DNA from: Kordiimonas aestuarii
Lineage (GTDB): Bacteria > Pseudomonadota > Alphaproteobacteria > Sphingomonadales > Kordiimonadaceae
NCBI RefSeq assembly: GCF_025574465.1
Contig: NZ_JAOBPP010000009.1
Location: 27,742-91,741, forward strand
DNA length: 64,000 nucleotides
Direction of reading: 5' to 3'
Numbering within the stretch: position 1 is the first letter of the stretch; each line of letters opens with the position of its first letter. Shown piece after piece: positions 1-8,939 of this stretch. Made by a program: the position numbers and the translations under genes. Below the pieces are notes generated by a model, which worked only from the letters and a program-made list of their open reading frames with translations, ran no database searches and was not told the origin of the DNA.

Positions 1-543
1 CTCACGCTTCATGAAGCTGTGCCGGGCCACCACCTGCAGATCGCGCTTTCAAAGGAACTTGAGGATGTTCCGGAGTTTCGCCTTGGCATCTATCCACACG
101 CCTTTGGTGAAGGCTGGGGGCTGTACAGCGAACGCCTTGGTCTGGAAATGGATATTTACGAGACGCCTTACGAGCGTTTTGGCCGCCTGACCTATGAAAT
201 GTGGCGCGCTTGCCGCCTTGTGGTGGATACCGGCATGCACATGAAGGGCTGGACACGGGCCGAGGCCATCAAGCTGATGGAGGAAAACTCCGCACTATCC
301 ACGCACAATATCCGCACAGAAGTGGACCGTTATATTTCCTGGCCGGGTCAGGCGCTTGCCTACAAAATGGGTGAACTGAAGATTGTTGAACTGAGGGAAA
401 AGGCAACAAAAGCGTTGGGGGATCGTTTTGACGTGCGGGCTTTCCATGACGCAGTGCTTTCGTCGGGCGGTTTGCCACTTGACCTTCTTGAAGCGAAAAT
501 TGATCGTCTGATCAAAGACGGCTTGCAAGATAAGTCCAACTAA
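1..543 (+). CDS. DUF885 family protein, C-terminal part (5' end outside window)
   Basis: The reading frame is open from base 1 and ends with TAA at 541-543, so only the last 180 residues are present. Near the fragment's start is HEAVPGHH (residues 4-11), the zinc-peptidase-like HExxxGH signature of DUF885 proteins. It is followed by GEGWGLYSE, another conserved block of that family. DUF885 proteins are usually about 600 residues, often exported, and are thought to be metallopeptidases or hydrolases; the substrate is not known here. The N-terminus and any signal peptide cannot be judged. The frame starts above any in-window start codon, and the GTG at 19 is internal, not a start. A strong terminator follows 24 bases after the stop. 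Confidence 0.85.
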   Translation, partial: LTLHEAVPGHHLQIALSKELEDVPEFRLGIYPHAFGEGWGLYSERLGLEMDIYETPYERFGRLTYEMWRACRLVVDTGMHMKGWTRAEAIKLMEENSALSTHNIRTEVDRYISWPGQALAYKMGELKIVELREKATKALGDRFDVRAFHDAVLSSGGLPLDLLEAKIDRLIKDGLQDKSN

Positions 544-566
544 GCCACGGAATATGGAATTTCATA

Positions 567-589
567 CAGGCGCTTCGGCGCCTGTTTTT
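567..589 (+). terminator. Intrinsic terminator after the DUF885 gene
   Basis: A perfect 7-bp stem, CAGGCGC (567-573) with GCGCCTG (578-584), encloses a TTCG tetraloop and is followed at once by five T residues (585-589). This is a textbook Rho-independent terminator for the gene ending at 543. Confidence 0.9.
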
Positions 590-721
590 ATTTAAAAGAA
601 AAATTTTCTAGTAAACTTCGAAAATCCGCTTGATCTCGCTCTTGAAATGGCGCAAGGCCATGCCACTTAAGAACCTGCTTCTGAAAAGAGCCCGGCTATG
701 CGGGCGAGAGTGGAGAGACAG

Positions 722-1723
722 ATGAGCGAGTATACCGGTGCCTTGGCCGCGATCGGCAACACACCCCTGATCAAGCTGAAATATGCGTCCGAGTTGACCG
801 GTTGCACTATCCTTGGCAAGGCGGAATACGCTAATCCCGGCGGTTCGCTCAAGGACCGCCCCGCGCTCAATATCATCGAGGAAGCCGAGAAGCGCGGCGA
901 GTTGGAGCCGGGTGGCCTGATCGTTGAAGGCACTGCGGGCAACACCGGAATCGGCCTGACGGTTGTCGCCAATGCCAAGGGATACCGCACGCTGATCGTG
1001 ATGCCGGAAACGCAGTCACAGGAAAAGATTGATACTTTGCGCACTATGGGCGCGAGCCTCAAGCTTGTGCCTGCCGCACCATACTCGAACCCCGGCAACT
1101 TCAACCATGTGGCCAAGCGCCTTGCTGAAGACTTGGCGTCATCGGAGGAGCATGGTGTGATCTGGGCCAACCAGTTTGACAATGTGGCCAACCGTGAGGC
1201 GCACATCAAAACCACGGCCAAGGAAATCTGGCAGCAGACGGACGGCAAGGTGGACGCCTTTATCACTGCCGTCGGCTCAGGCGGGTCGCTTGTCGGCACC
1301 GGTATGGGCCTTAAGGACTTCAACAAGAATGTCGTTGTCGCACTCGCCGACCCGATGGGAGCCGCCATCTATAACTATGTCAAGCACGGTGAACTGAAGG
1401 CCGAGGGCAGCTCTATCACAGAAGGCATCGGGCAGGGCCGTATTACCAAAAACCTTGAAGATGCACCAATTGATGAAGCCTTCCAGATCCCGGACGACGA
1501 GGCACTACCCATCGCTTTTGACCTGCTGAAAAAGGAAGGCCTCTGTGTCGGCTCGTCCACCGGCATCAATGTGGCCGGGGCTATCCGTCTCGCGCGCCAG
1601 ATGGGGCCGGGGCACACGATTGTCACGCTCCTGTGCGATAGCGGCCTCCGCTACCAGTCCAAGCTCTTTAACCCTGAATTTTTACGCTCGAAGAATCTGC
1701 CCGTGCCGGGATGGCTTGATTAA
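722..1723 (+). CDS. cysK: Cysteine synthase A-like PLP enzyme
   Basis: This is a 333-residue fold-type II PLP enzyme that would make cysteine from O-acetylserine and sulfide in the cytoplasm. The PLP lysine lies in NPGGSLKDRPAL (about K44). The substrate loop is TAGNTG (71-76) and the phosphate-binding loop is GSGGS (185-189). Length fits the family. I chose the ATG at 722 because GGAGAGACAG precedes it; an in-frame ATG at 698 would add eight unconserved residues. The asparagine loop carries Ala where classic CysK has Ser (TSGNTG), so a related beta-replacement or lyase role cannot be excluded. Its stop codon overlaps the convergent Lrp gene by four bases. Confidence 0.82.
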   Translation: MSEYTGALAAIGNTPLIKLKYASELTGCTILGKAEYANPGGSLKDRPALNIIEEAEKRGELEPGGLIVEGTAGNTGIGLTVVANAKGYRTLIVMPETQSQEKIDTLRTMGASLKLVPAAPYSNPGNFNHVAKRLAEDLASSEEHGVIWANQFDNVANREAHIKTTAKEIWQQTDGKVDAFITAVGSGGSLVGTGMGLKDFNKNVVVALADPMGAAIYNYVKHGELKAEGSSITEGIGQGRITKNLEDAPIDEAFQIPDDEALPIAFDLLKKEGLCVGSSTGINVAGAIRLARQMGPGHTIVTLLCDSGLRYQSKLFNPEFLRSKNLPVPGWLD

Positions 1724-2193
1724 GTCTGACGATTTCCGAGCGGCAGCCGGGTGCGCTTGAGCACCGTGCGGAGCGCGAAGCTTGAATGGATGCGTGCCAC
1801 GCCTGGCAGGCGGGTGAGTGTGTTGTGAATGCGCTCATAATCCGGCGCGCCGCCCACGACAACACGGATCATATAGTCCACGTCCCCGCTCATCAGGTAA
1901 CATTCCATTACCTCCGGCACGCTGCGGACCGATTCTTCAAACTTGCGCAGCTTTTCTTCCTGCTGGTCGACAAGCGATACACGTACAAAAACAGAGCCTG
2001 GCAACCCAACAGATGCCGCACTCACATTGGCGGTGTAGTGGGTGATGACACCTTTTTCATCAAGGTTTTTAACCCGCCTCAGGCACGCACTTTCAGACAG
2101 GCCGACCTTTTTTGCGAGCTCTACGTTTGATTGTCGACCGTCCTGCTGCAAAGCATCAAGGATCGCACGATCAATCTTATCAATGTTAATCAT
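1720..2193 (-). CDS. Lrp/AsnC family transcriptional regulator
   Basis: The 157-residue protein has the usual Lrp layout: an N-terminal winged helix-turn-helix (about residues 3-60, with NVELAKKVGLSESACLRRV as the DNA-reading part) and a C-terminal RAM ligand-binding domain (about 70-145, including SGDVDYMIRVVV). Proteins of this family sense amino acids and act as dimers or octamers. It is transcribed divergently from alanine dehydrogenase across a 173-base gap. This is the usual arrangement for an alanine-responsive activator of ald (AldR-like). The role is inferred from position; no operator was proven. A TA-rich stretch at about 2210-2230 in the gap is a possible binding area. Confidence 0.88.
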   Translation of the reverse strand: MINIDKIDRAILDALQQDGRQSNVELAKKVGLSESACLRRVKNLDEKGVITHYTANVSAASVGLPGSVFVRVSLVDQQEEKLRKFEESVRSVPEVMECYLMSGDVDYMIRVVVGGAPDYERIHNTLTRLPGVARIHSSFALRTVLKRTRLPLGNRQT

Positions 2194-2366
2194 TCGCAGA
2201 TTCCTGCGTTAAATTTAAAATTATTAGTCAATTCATGCAAGATACTGCGACAAGCCGCATGTCTTTGCAAGGACATTCCAAGCGCTTTGGCGTAGATTGG
2301 GCGCCAATTTCGGGGAGGGTGAACACATCTCCTTTCACGCAAGCACCAGTATCTGAGGAGGGCATA

Positions 2367-3485
2367 ATGCTTGTAGGTGTACCTAAGGAAATCAAGAACC
2401 GTGAATATCGTGTGGGCCTGTCGCCTGCCTCCGCGCGTGAACTGATTGAAAACGGCCACGACGTGATCGTACAAAACAACGCCGGTTTTGAAATTGGCTT
2501 CACCAATGACATGTATGAAGCTGTTGGCGCAAAGATCATCGACACCGCCGCTGAGGTTTTCGCCAAAGCCGAGATGATCGTGAAGGTCAAGGAGCCTCAG
2601 GCGGTTGAGTGCGAAATGCTGCGCGAAGGCCAGATCCTTTACACATACCTGCACCTTGCGCCCGATCCCGCACAAACACAGGGTTTGATCAAGTCCGGCG
2701 CGATTGCCATTGCCTATGAGACCGTGACAGACCAGTTTGGCGGGCTGCCGCTGCTTGCGCCGATGTCTGAGGTTGCCGGTCGCATGTCCATTCAGGCTGG
2801 TGCACATGCGCTGGAGATGAGCCAAGGCGGCCGCGGCATGTTGCTTGGCGGTGTACCGGGCGTGGCGCCTGCTAAAGTAACCGTGATCGGTGGCGGCGTT
2901 GTGGGTACAAATGCGGCACGCATGGCCGTTGGCATGGGGGCTGATGTCACCATCCTCGACCGGTCAATCCGCCGTATGCAGCAGCTCGACGATATCTTCA
3001 AAGGCCAGGTGAAGACGGTTTTTTCCACCAATGACGCGGTTGAAGAGCATGTCCTGGCATCTGATCTTGTCGTCGGCGCTGTCCTGATCCCAGGTGCCGC
3101 GGCACCAAAACTGGTGAACCGTGAGCAGATCGGCAAGATGATGCGCGGCTCGGTACTGGTGGATGTCGCTATCGACCAGGGTGGCTGTTTTGCAACCTCC
3201 AAGGCGACGACACATGAAAACCCGACCTATATCGTTGACGAAGTGGTGCACTACTGTGTCGCCAACATGCCAGGCGGTGTTGCGCGTACGTCCACGCTGG
3301 CGCTCAATAACGCGACGCTGCGTCATGCACTGGCTATCGCCAACAAAGGCTGGAAAAAAGCGCTGGCGGACGACAAGCACCTTCTGGAAGGCCTTAACGT
3401 CATTGAAGGCAAGATCACTTATGAAGCCGTCGCCCGCGACCAGAATTTGAATTACGTTCCGGCGCTGGAAGCTATTGGCGCGTAA
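2367..3485 (+). CDS. ald: Alanine dehydrogenase
   Basis: This cytoplasmic enzyme oxidises L-alanine to pyruvate and ammonia with NAD+. With the ATG at 2367 (after GAGGAGGG) the protein is 372 residues, the normal family length. The numbering then matches known active-site residues exactly: Arg15, Lys75, His96 and Asp270. The NAD-binding Rossmann motif [15 protein letters not shown] begins near residue 173. An upstream in-frame start at 2235 would add 44 unconserved residues and was rejected. The gene leads an apparent operon with asparaginase (24-base gap) and an EAL protein, and faces the Lrp gene. The regulation suggested by this layout is induction by alanine through that Lrp. Confidence 0.95.
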   Translation: MLVGVPKEIKNREYRVGLSPASARELIENGHDVIVQNNAGFEIGFTNDMYEAVGAKIIDTAAEVFAKAEMIVKVKEPQAVECEMLREGQILYTYLHLAPDPAQTQGLIKSGAIAIAYETVTDQFGGLPLLAPMSEVAGRMSIQAGAHALEMSQGGRGMLLGGVPGVAPAKVTVIGGGVVGTNAARMAVGMGADVTILDRSIRRMQQLDDIFKGQVKTVFSTNDAVEEHVLASDLVVGAVLIPGAAAPKLVNREQIGKMMRGSVLVDVAIDQGGCFATSKATTHENPTYIVDEVVHYCVANMPGGVARTSTLALNNATLRHALAIANKGWKKALADDKHLLEGLNVIEGKITYEAVARDQNLNYVPALEAIGA

Positions 3486-3509
3486 CGTAAACTAGGCTAC
3501 AAGGCGGGC

Positions 3510-4475
3510 ATGGAAAAAAAGCCCGTCATTCAGGTTTTCGCCCTCGGCGGAACCATCGCGATGACCCCCGGCGACAGGTCGGGGGTCACACCGACTTTAT
3601 CAGCCGCCGAGCTTGTCCGCGCCGTGCCGGACCTTGTTGAAATGGCTGAATTTCGCGCTGAAACCCTTGTGCAAAAGGGCAGCGCCAACCTCACCTGTGA
3701 CTTGATATCTGACCTGTGTAACCGTGCTGAAGCCTCAGACGCGGATGCGGTTATTGTCACCCAGGGGACAGACTCGATGGAAGAAACCTCATTCCTCGCC
3801 AGCCTTGTCTACAAGGGGGACCGGCCGCTCATCTTCACCGGTGCCATGCGTACGCCAAACCAGCCGGGGGCCGACGGCCCGGCAAACCTGCTTGATGCGG
3901 TGCGCGCCGCGCTCAGTGCACCCGCGGGCAGTGTCAGCCTCGTGATGAACGGTGAAGTGCATGACCCCTGGTGTGTGGCCAAGGAACATACCTCCACACT
4001 GCAGGCGTTTTCATCAGAGCAGGGGCCGGTTGCCGTTGTTTCCGAAGGTCATGTTTATTGGCGCCGCGCCGCACGCAAGGGGCATGGCCTGAAGGCGACG
4101 TCGCTCGCGCCGGTTGCTCTTGTGGGTGCGGTGCTGGATGACGACGGACGCATGCTCGATATGCTGCCATCCCTTGGGTACAAAGCTGTGGTGATTGAGG
4201 CGTATGGCGCAGGCCATCTGTCGGAGTTATGGGCCTGCAAAGCTGAAAAGTTGGCCGCCGAGATGCCTGTTATTCTGGCCAGTCGCACCCGTGGTGGGCG
4301 GGTATTTGAGGCTACCTATGGATACAAGGGTGCCGAGATAGACCTCATTGCCCGTGGCCTCGTCCCGGCGGGAGGATTGCGTGGCAGGAAAGCTCGCCTT
4401 TTGCTTTCTCTTTTGCTTGTCAGCGATAAGGCGAACTGGAAACAAACCTTTACGGCTGTGGGAAAAAGTGTTTGA
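3510..4475 (+). CDS. Asparaginase (L-asparaginase family)
   Basis: The 321-residue protein hydrolyses asparagine to aspartate and ammonia. Both family signatures are visible: LGGTIAM near the N-terminus with the nucleophilic threonine at about Thr15, and VTQGTDSMEE with the second catalytic Thr/Asp pair (about Thr87-Asp88). KEHTSTLQAFSS is a later conserved block. There is no signal peptide, so it should be cytoplasmic (type I-like location). It sits 24 bases after ald and 10 bases before the EAL gene, so co-transcription is likely. Whether it prefers asparagine or also takes glutamine cannot be read from the sequence. Confidence 0.88.
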   Translation: MEKKPVIQVFALGGTIAMTPGDRSGVTPTLSAAELVRAVPDLVEMAEFRAETLVQKGSANLTCDLISDLCNRAEASDADAVIVTQGTDSMEETSFLASLVYKGDRPLIFTGAMRTPNQPGADGPANLLDAVRAALSAPAGSVSLVMNGEVHDPWCVAKEHTSTLQAFSSEQGPVAVVSEGHVYWRRAARKGHGLKATSLAPVALVGAVLDDDGRMLDMLPSLGYKAVVIEAYGAGHLSELWACKAEKLAAEMPVILASRTRGGRVFEATYGYKGAEIDLIARGLVPAGGLRGRKARLLLSLLLVSDKANWKQTFTAVGKSV

Positions 4476-4485
4476 GTGCTAAAAA

Positions 4486-5559
4486 ATGGTGCTGAACAAT
4501 TCAGACAGCTTGAGGGGTCGAGCGTTGCCTGACGAATCTTTATATCCGCATGTAACCGGTATCGGCCATGCGTTTTTCTGGTGTGCAAACGATGATGTTG
4601 CCACCAAGGTGCGCACATCCTTGGTTGATGCTGAGATCATCGAGGTGCCGCTTGGCGAGCCTGAGGTCATCTGTTTCCTGTCGGATGACATGGAAAGCCT
4701 TCTGCCCATTCTTGAACCCAGATTGTCCGTTGAGGAGCGCCGAGCCGTGCGTGCGCTTCTGTCCGGAAGCGCCCGACCCGGCCTCAGGGAATTTGGCGCC
4801 ATGCAGTCGCTGCAGGAACTTGGACTCAAGTTGTCGGCGCGCTGGCTGGGCGATATGTTGGCCGACCGGCGCTACAAGTCGCTGCTGCAGCCGATTGTTT
4901 CTGCCGAGGACCATGGCGACGTTCTGGGGTATGAGTTCCTGATCCGTGGTCTGCACACGGACGGCGTTGAAATACCGGCGCCGGTGCTCTTTGAGACCGC
5001 GGAAGACGCGGGCATGCTCTATGCGCTTGACCTTGCGGCGGGCGAAAGTGCCCTCCGGACAGCCAAGCGCTTCGACCTCAAGGAAAATGTGTTCGTGAAC
5101 GTGCTGCCGTTCAGTGTGGACAGCGAAGAGGGGCTGAATAACTGGCTGAAAACAGTGCTGGGGGAGACGAACCTCCCGCATGAGCAACTGGTTTTCGAGA
5201 TTGTTGAAAGCCAGCAGTTCCCGGATTTTGAAACGCTGCAACGGCTGGTTTCCCGTCTCAAGGATCATGGCATCCGCATTGCGCTTGATGATTTTGGTAC
5301 CGGCTTCAACAACCTTGCCACCATCACCCAAATCCAGCCGGACTTTATCAAGCTTGATAAGTCGCTGACCCGCGACCTGCTTGAAGATGGCCGCAAATGG
5401 ACTCTGGTGGCGAATATTGTCGATTCAGCCAAGCAGTCGAATATCAAGGTGATTGCGGAAGGGGTGGAAGATAAAAAAACCGCCCGCATGCTCGAGAGCG
5501 CGGGCGTGGATTTCCTGCAGGGCTACCTGTTTGGCTATCCGGCCGACAACCCACTTTAA
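4486..5559 (+). CDS. EAL domain c-di-GMP phosphodiesterase-like protein
   Basis: The 357-residue protein has an uncharacterised N-terminal region (about 1-115) and a C-terminal EAL domain (about 118-355). The EAL signature is GYEFLIRG, keeping the metal-binding Glu. The other key residues are present: NVLP, FEIVES, DDFGTG, KLDKS, AEGVED and QGY. It therefore looks catalytically competent for cleaving cyclic di-GMP to pGpG. No membrane segment or GGDEF domain is seen, so it is probably cytoplasmic and its input is unknown. It starts 10 bases after the asparaginase stop, as the third gene of the ald operon, which is an unusual setting for a second-messenger enzyme. It converges on the MarR gene with only four bases between the stops. 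Confidence 0.87.
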   Translation: MVLNNSDSLRGRALPDESLYPHVTGIGHAFFWCANDDVATKVRTSLVDAEIIEVPLGEPEVICFLSDDMESLLPILEPRLSVEERRAVRALLSGSARPGLREFGAMQSLQELGLKLSARWLGDMLADRRYKSLLQPIVSAEDHGDVLGYEFLIRGLHTDGVEIPAPVLFETAEDAGMLYALDLAAGESALRTAKRFDLKENVFVNVLPFSVDSEEGLNNWLKTVLGETNLPHEQLVFEIVESQQFPDFETLQRLVSRLKDHGIRIALDDFGTGFNNLATITQIQPDFIKLDKSLTRDLLEDGRKWTLVANIVDSAKQSNIKVIAEGVEDKKTARMLESAGVDFLQGYLFGYPADNPL

Positions 5560-5563
5560 GCCA

Positions 5564-6016
5564 TCAGGTGTGTAGCTGAATGTCCTCAAGCTTGTCGAGG
5601 AGGGACATCAGAGCAAGTTTCTCAGGTTCGCTGAGCTTATCTAAAATGCGGCTTTCGTAACCAAGGGCGATCGGGATCACCTCGTGGTAAATCTTGGCAC
5701 CTTCTTCTGAGAGGGCGAGCACCGAGCGGCGCTTGTCCTCGGGCGAGAAATGACGCTCCAGCCTGCCAGCATCCAATAGCTTGTTCACCGCGCGGGAGAC
5801 GGCAACCTTATCCATGGCAGTACGCTCGGCTACTTGTGCGGCCGATAGGTCAGGCTCGCCCCCCAGCACCGCCATCACGCGCCATTCGGGCAGGCTAAGC
5901 TGGAACTGCTCTTCATAACCATCGGCAATTGCCCGGCTGATGCGGTTTGAGAGAACCGAAAGTCGGTACGGTAGGAATTCGCCCAAATGCAGCGTATCGT
6001 CACTTTTTTTCATCAT
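5564..6016 (-). CDS. MarR family transcriptional regulator
   Basis: This 150-residue protein has a central winged helix-turn-helix (about 45-110, with LSAAQVAERTAMDKVAVSRAV) flanked by dimerisation helices, the standard MarR plan. It is divergent from the phenylalanine/tyrosine degradation operon starting at 6167. A perfect 7-bp dyad lies in the gap, over a likely hpd promoter. The simplest reading is a repressor of that operon relieved by an aromatic pathway intermediate; the ligand is inferred, not seen. Two adjacent ATGs (6016 and 6013) are both possible starts; CGGGGTA lies just upstream. Confidence 0.88.
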   Translation of the reverse strand: MMKKSDDTLHLGEFLPYRLSVLSNRISRAIADGYEEQFQLSLPEWRVMAVLGGEPDLSAAQVAERTAMDKVAVSRAVNKLLDAGRLERHFSPEDKRRSVLALSEEGAKIYHEVIPIALGYESRILDKLSEPEKLALMSLLDKLEDIQLHT

Positions 6017-6033
6017 TACCCCGTTTACGCCCC

Positions 6034-6062
6034 TTGCAATTAGTTACGGATGAAACTAATAT
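6034..6062 (+). promoter_or_regulatory. Probable hpd promoter with MarR operator dyad
   Basis: ATTAGTT (6039-6045) and AACTAAT (6054-6060) form a perfect inverted repeat with an 8-base spacer. On the plus strand, TTGCAA (6034-6039) and TAATAT (6057-6062), 17 bases apart, make a fair sigma70-like promoter whose spacer and -10 box are covered by the dyad. A MarR dimer bound here would block transcription of hpd. The hexamers each match consensus at only four positions, so the promoter is less certain than the dyad. Confidence 0.5.
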
Positions 6063-6166
6063 GGCGTCAAATATAAATCGGCACCAGTATTCAAGATAAA
6101 ATACAGCCACGTAAAGGCTAATGGTGCCAACCTCATACTGTATAGAGAATGATGGAGTGATTGAAC

Positions 6167-7255
6167 ATGGCCGATCTCTTTGAAAACCCAATGGGCCTGT
6201 GTGGTTTTGAGTTTGTCGAATTTACCGCACCCGAAAAGGGCCTTCTTGAGGACACTTTTGAAACACTTGGTTTTACCAAGGTGGCACGCCACCGTTCGAA
6301 AGACGTGGAACTGTGGCGTCAGGGCGATATCAATTTCATTACCAACTATGAAAAAAATTGCCCGGCCTTCTACTATGGTGAAGAGCATGGTCCATCGGCG
6401 TGTGGCATGGCTTTCCGGGTGAAAGACGCCCAAAAGGCCTATAAGCTGGCGCTGGGGAAGGGTGCACAGCCAATTGACACACAAACCGGCCCGATGGAAC
6501 TTCGCCTGCCGGCGATCAAGGGTATCGGCGGGGCATCGCTTTACCTCATCGACCGTTTCAAGGACGGTGAAAGCATCTATGATATCGACTTCGAATGGCT
6601 TGAAGGTGTCGACCATCGCCCCGAGGGTTGTGGTTTCAACGTTATCGACCACCTGACCCACAATGTGTATCGCGGTCGCATGGATTACTGGGCGAAATTC
6701 TATGAGAGCTTCTTCAATTTCCGCGAAATCCGCTATTTCGACATCAAGGGCGAATACACGGGCCTGACATCCCGTGCGATGACCGCGCCGGACGGCTTGA
6801 TCCGCATCCCGCTTAACGAGGAATCTGCCGGCGGGAGCGGCCAGATTGAAGAATATCTGATGGCCTACAACGGCGAAGGTATCCAGCATATCGCCTTTTC
6901 TTGCGATAATCTGCTGGAGTGCTGGGACCGCCTGAAAGAAAAGGGTGTGCCGTTCATGACCGCTCCGCCCGAGACATACTATGAAATGCTGGAAGAGCGT
7001 CTGCCGGGCCACGGCGAGCCGGTCGGCGAACTGAAAAAGCGCGGTATTCTGCTTGATGGCTCCACGGAAGAGGGCGATAATCGCCTGCTGTTGCAGATTT
7101 TCTCTGAAACCCAGGTTGGTCCGATCTTTTTCGAGTTTATCCAGCGTAAGAAAGATGAAGGCTTCGGCGAAGGCAACTTCAAGGCGCTGTTCGAATCGAT
7201 GGAACGTGACCAGATCCGTCGTGGCGCCCTCAAGGTTGACGACAACGCTGCATAA
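6167..7255 (+). CDS. hpd: 4-hydroxyphenylpyruvate dioxygenase
   Basis: This enzyme turns 4-hydroxyphenylpyruvate into homogentisate, the second step of tyrosine breakdown after transamination. The protein is 362 residues from the ATG at 6167 (preceded by GATGGAGTGA); a TTG two codons upstream is not needed. The three Fe(II) ligands of the family are readable: His162 (DHLTHNV), His241 (IQHIAFS) and Glu323 (FFEFIQR). It has two VOC-type domains, the C-terminal one catalytic. It heads a five-gene operon (hpd, VOC, FAH, maiA, phhA) and is divergent from a MarR gene with an operator-like dyad between. Confidence 0.96.
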   Translation: MADLFENPMGLCGFEFVEFTAPEKGLLEDTFETLGFTKVARHRSKDVELWRQGDINFITNYEKNCPAFYYGEEHGPSACGMAFRVKDAQKAYKLALGKGAQPIDTQTGPMELRLPAIKGIGGASLYLIDRFKDGESIYDIDFEWLEGVDHRPEGCGFNVIDHLTHNVYRGRMDYWAKFYESFFNFREIRYFDIKGEYTGLTSRAMTAPDGLIRIPLNEESAGGSGQIEEYLMAYNGEGIQHIAFSCDNLLECWDRLKEKGVPFMTAPPETYYEMLEERLPGHGEPVGELKKRGILLDGSTEEGDNRLLLQIFSETQVGPIFFEFIQRKKDEGFGEGNFKALFESMERDQIRRGALKVDDNAA

Positions 7256-7320
7256 GCCTGGACGGGGCTGCACCCGCAGTCCCACCATCGCGCAATCCCC
7301 GTGTAACCGGAGGCAATGCC

Positions 7321-7869
7321 ATGAAGTTAGAGCGTATTCACCACGTGGCGTATCGCTGTAAAGACGCCAAAGAGACGATCGAGTTTTACCAGAAGCACCT
7401 GAACATGGACTTCCAGCTTGCGATTGCGGAAGACCATGTGCCTTCCACTGGTGCGTTTGACCCTTATATGCACATCTTTCTCGATGCGGGGAATGGCAAC
7501 GTGCTGGCTTTCTTTGAACTGCCAAACCAGCCTGAGATGGGTCGTGACGGCAACACGCCAGAGTGGGTTCAGCATATCGCCTTTGAAGTGGCTGACATGG
7601 ACGCGCTCCATGAAGCGAAGGCAAGCCTGGAAGCGGCGGGTGTTGAAGTCCTGGGGCCGACCGACCATACCATCTTCAAGTCGATCTATTTCTTCGACCC
7701 GAACGGGCATCGCCTGGAACTTGCAGCCAATACGGCGAAGCCGGGCATGCTTGCGGAACTGAAACGGATCGCACCCGATATGATCGAAGAATGGTCAAAA
7801 ACCAAAAAAGCACCCAAACATGCGGCATGGCTTCATGGTGAGGGTGAGTTTGAGAGCATTGGCGACTGA
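7321..7869 (+). CDS. VOC family (glyoxalase/extradiol-type) metalloprotein in the tyrosine operon
   Basis: The 182-residue protein has two beta-alpha-beta-beta-beta modules. A plausible metal set is kept: His8 (RIHHVAYR), Glu66 (FFELP), His85 (VQHIAFEV) and Glu133 (RLELA), matching the usual VOC pattern. An alpha-helical tail of about 40 residues follows. A good ribosome site (CGGAGG) precedes the ATG. It lies between hpd and the FAH gene, so it probably acts on a tyrosine-pathway intermediate, but no specific reaction can be assigned. Candidates are an isomerase, a lyase, a detoxifying glyoxalase or a ring-cleaving dioxygenase. Confidence 0.75.
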   Translation: MKLERIHHVAYRCKDAKETIEFYQKHLNMDFQLAIAEDHVPSTGAFDPYMHIFLDAGNGNVLAFFELPNQPEMGRDGNTPEWVQHIAFEVADMDALHEAKASLEAAGVEVLGPTDHTIFKSIYFFDPNGHRLELAANTAKPGMLAELKRIAPDMIEEWSKTKKAPKHAAWLHGEGEFESIGD

Positions 7870-7921
7870 CGAGCCGCCAGCACCTCACACAATAAACTTA
7901 AGAAATTCAGGATAGGTACGT

Positions 7922-8929
7922 ATGAAACTGGCATCCCTAAAACATGGCCGCGACGGCAAGCTTGTTGTAGTCTCGAAAGACCTTAAGCGCATGACGGCGG
8001 CGGAGAAAATAGCGCCAACTATGCAGGCGGCACTTGATGACTGGGCATCTGTGCTGCCGCGCTTGCGCGCGCTCTACGAATCGCTCAATTCAGGCGCCGT
8101 GAAAGGCGACGCGTTTAACGAGGCCGACTGTGCGTCACCCCTGCCGCGCGCCTACCAGTGGGCTGATGGCTCGGCCTATGTGAACCACGTTGAACTGGTG
8201 CGCAAGGCGCGAAACGCTGAAATGCCAGAAACCTTCTGGACCGATCCGCTGATGTATCAGGGCGGCTCTGACGCTTTCCTTGCGCCGCACGAGCCGGTGA
8301 AAATGCCACAGGATGACGGCTGGGGCATCGACTTCGAGGCCGAGATTGCGGTTATTACCGATGACGTACCGATGGGCGTGAAAACCGAAGAAGCTGGCAA
8401 GCACATCAAGCTGCTGATGCTGGTGAACGATGTATCGCTCCGTGGTCTTATTCCGGGCGAGCTTGGCAAAGGCTTCGGTTTCTTCCAGTCGAAACCGTCA
8501 AGCGCTTTCAGCCCTGTGTGCATTACACCGGACGAACTGGGTGGTGCTTGGGAGGGTAGCAAGGTGCACCTGCCGCTGTTGTCCCGCTATAACGGTGACT
8601 TGTTCGGCAAGCCCGAGGCCGGTGTGGACATGACGTTCAATTTTGCCAAACTCATTTCGCATGCAGCGAAAAGCCGTCCGCTGGGGGCTGGTGCCATCAT
8701 TGGTTCGGGCACGGTATCAAACAAACTTGATGGCGGACCGGGTAAGCCCGTGGCCGAAGGCGGTGTTGGGTACAGTTGTATCGCTGAAATCCGCATGATC
8801 GAAACCATCGAACACGGCGCACCAAAAACAAGCTTCATGAAATTTGGTGACACTATCCGCATCGAAATGCTCGACAAAGATGGTGCCTCTATCTTTGGTG
8901 CCATCGATCAGGTGGTCGAGAAAGCGTAA
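7922..8929 (+). CDS. Fumarylacetoacetate hydrolase family protein
   Basis: This 335-residue protein belongs to the FAH family, whose best-known member splits fumarylacetoacetate into fumarate and acetoacetate as the last tyrosine step. The C-terminal FAH fold carries the metal-binding acidic pair in DFEAEIAVI (about residues 138-146) and a later GSGTVSN block. The N-terminal 80 residues form the smaller domain seen in some bacterial FAHs. It is shorter than mammalian FAH (about 420 residues), which is normal for bacterial forms. It sits directly before maiA, which makes its substrate, so fumarylacetoacetase is the likely function. Confidence 0.85.
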   Translation: MKLASLKHGRDGKLVVVSKDLKRMTAAEKIAPTMQAALDDWASVLPRLRALYESLNSGAVKGDAFNEADCASPLPRAYQWADGSAYVNHVELVRKARNAEMPETFWTDPLMYQGGSDAFLAPHEPVKMPQDDGWGIDFEAEIAVITDDVPMGVKTEEAGKHIKLLMLVNDVSLRGLIPGELGKGFGFFQSKPSSAFSPVCITPDELGGAWEGSKVHLPLLSRYNGDLFGKPEAGVDMTFNFAKLISHAAKSRPLGAGAIIGSGTVSNKLDGGPGKPVAEGGVGYSCIAEIRMIETIEHGAPKTSFMKFGDTIRIEMLDKDGASIFGAIDQVVEKA

Positions 8930-8939
8930 GGAGCAGGCC

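Noticed and set aside
6056..7624. 522-codon open frame on the minus strand
   Set aside because: It lies antisense to hpd and the VOC gene, which have clear catalytic residues, and its translation has no recognisable domain.
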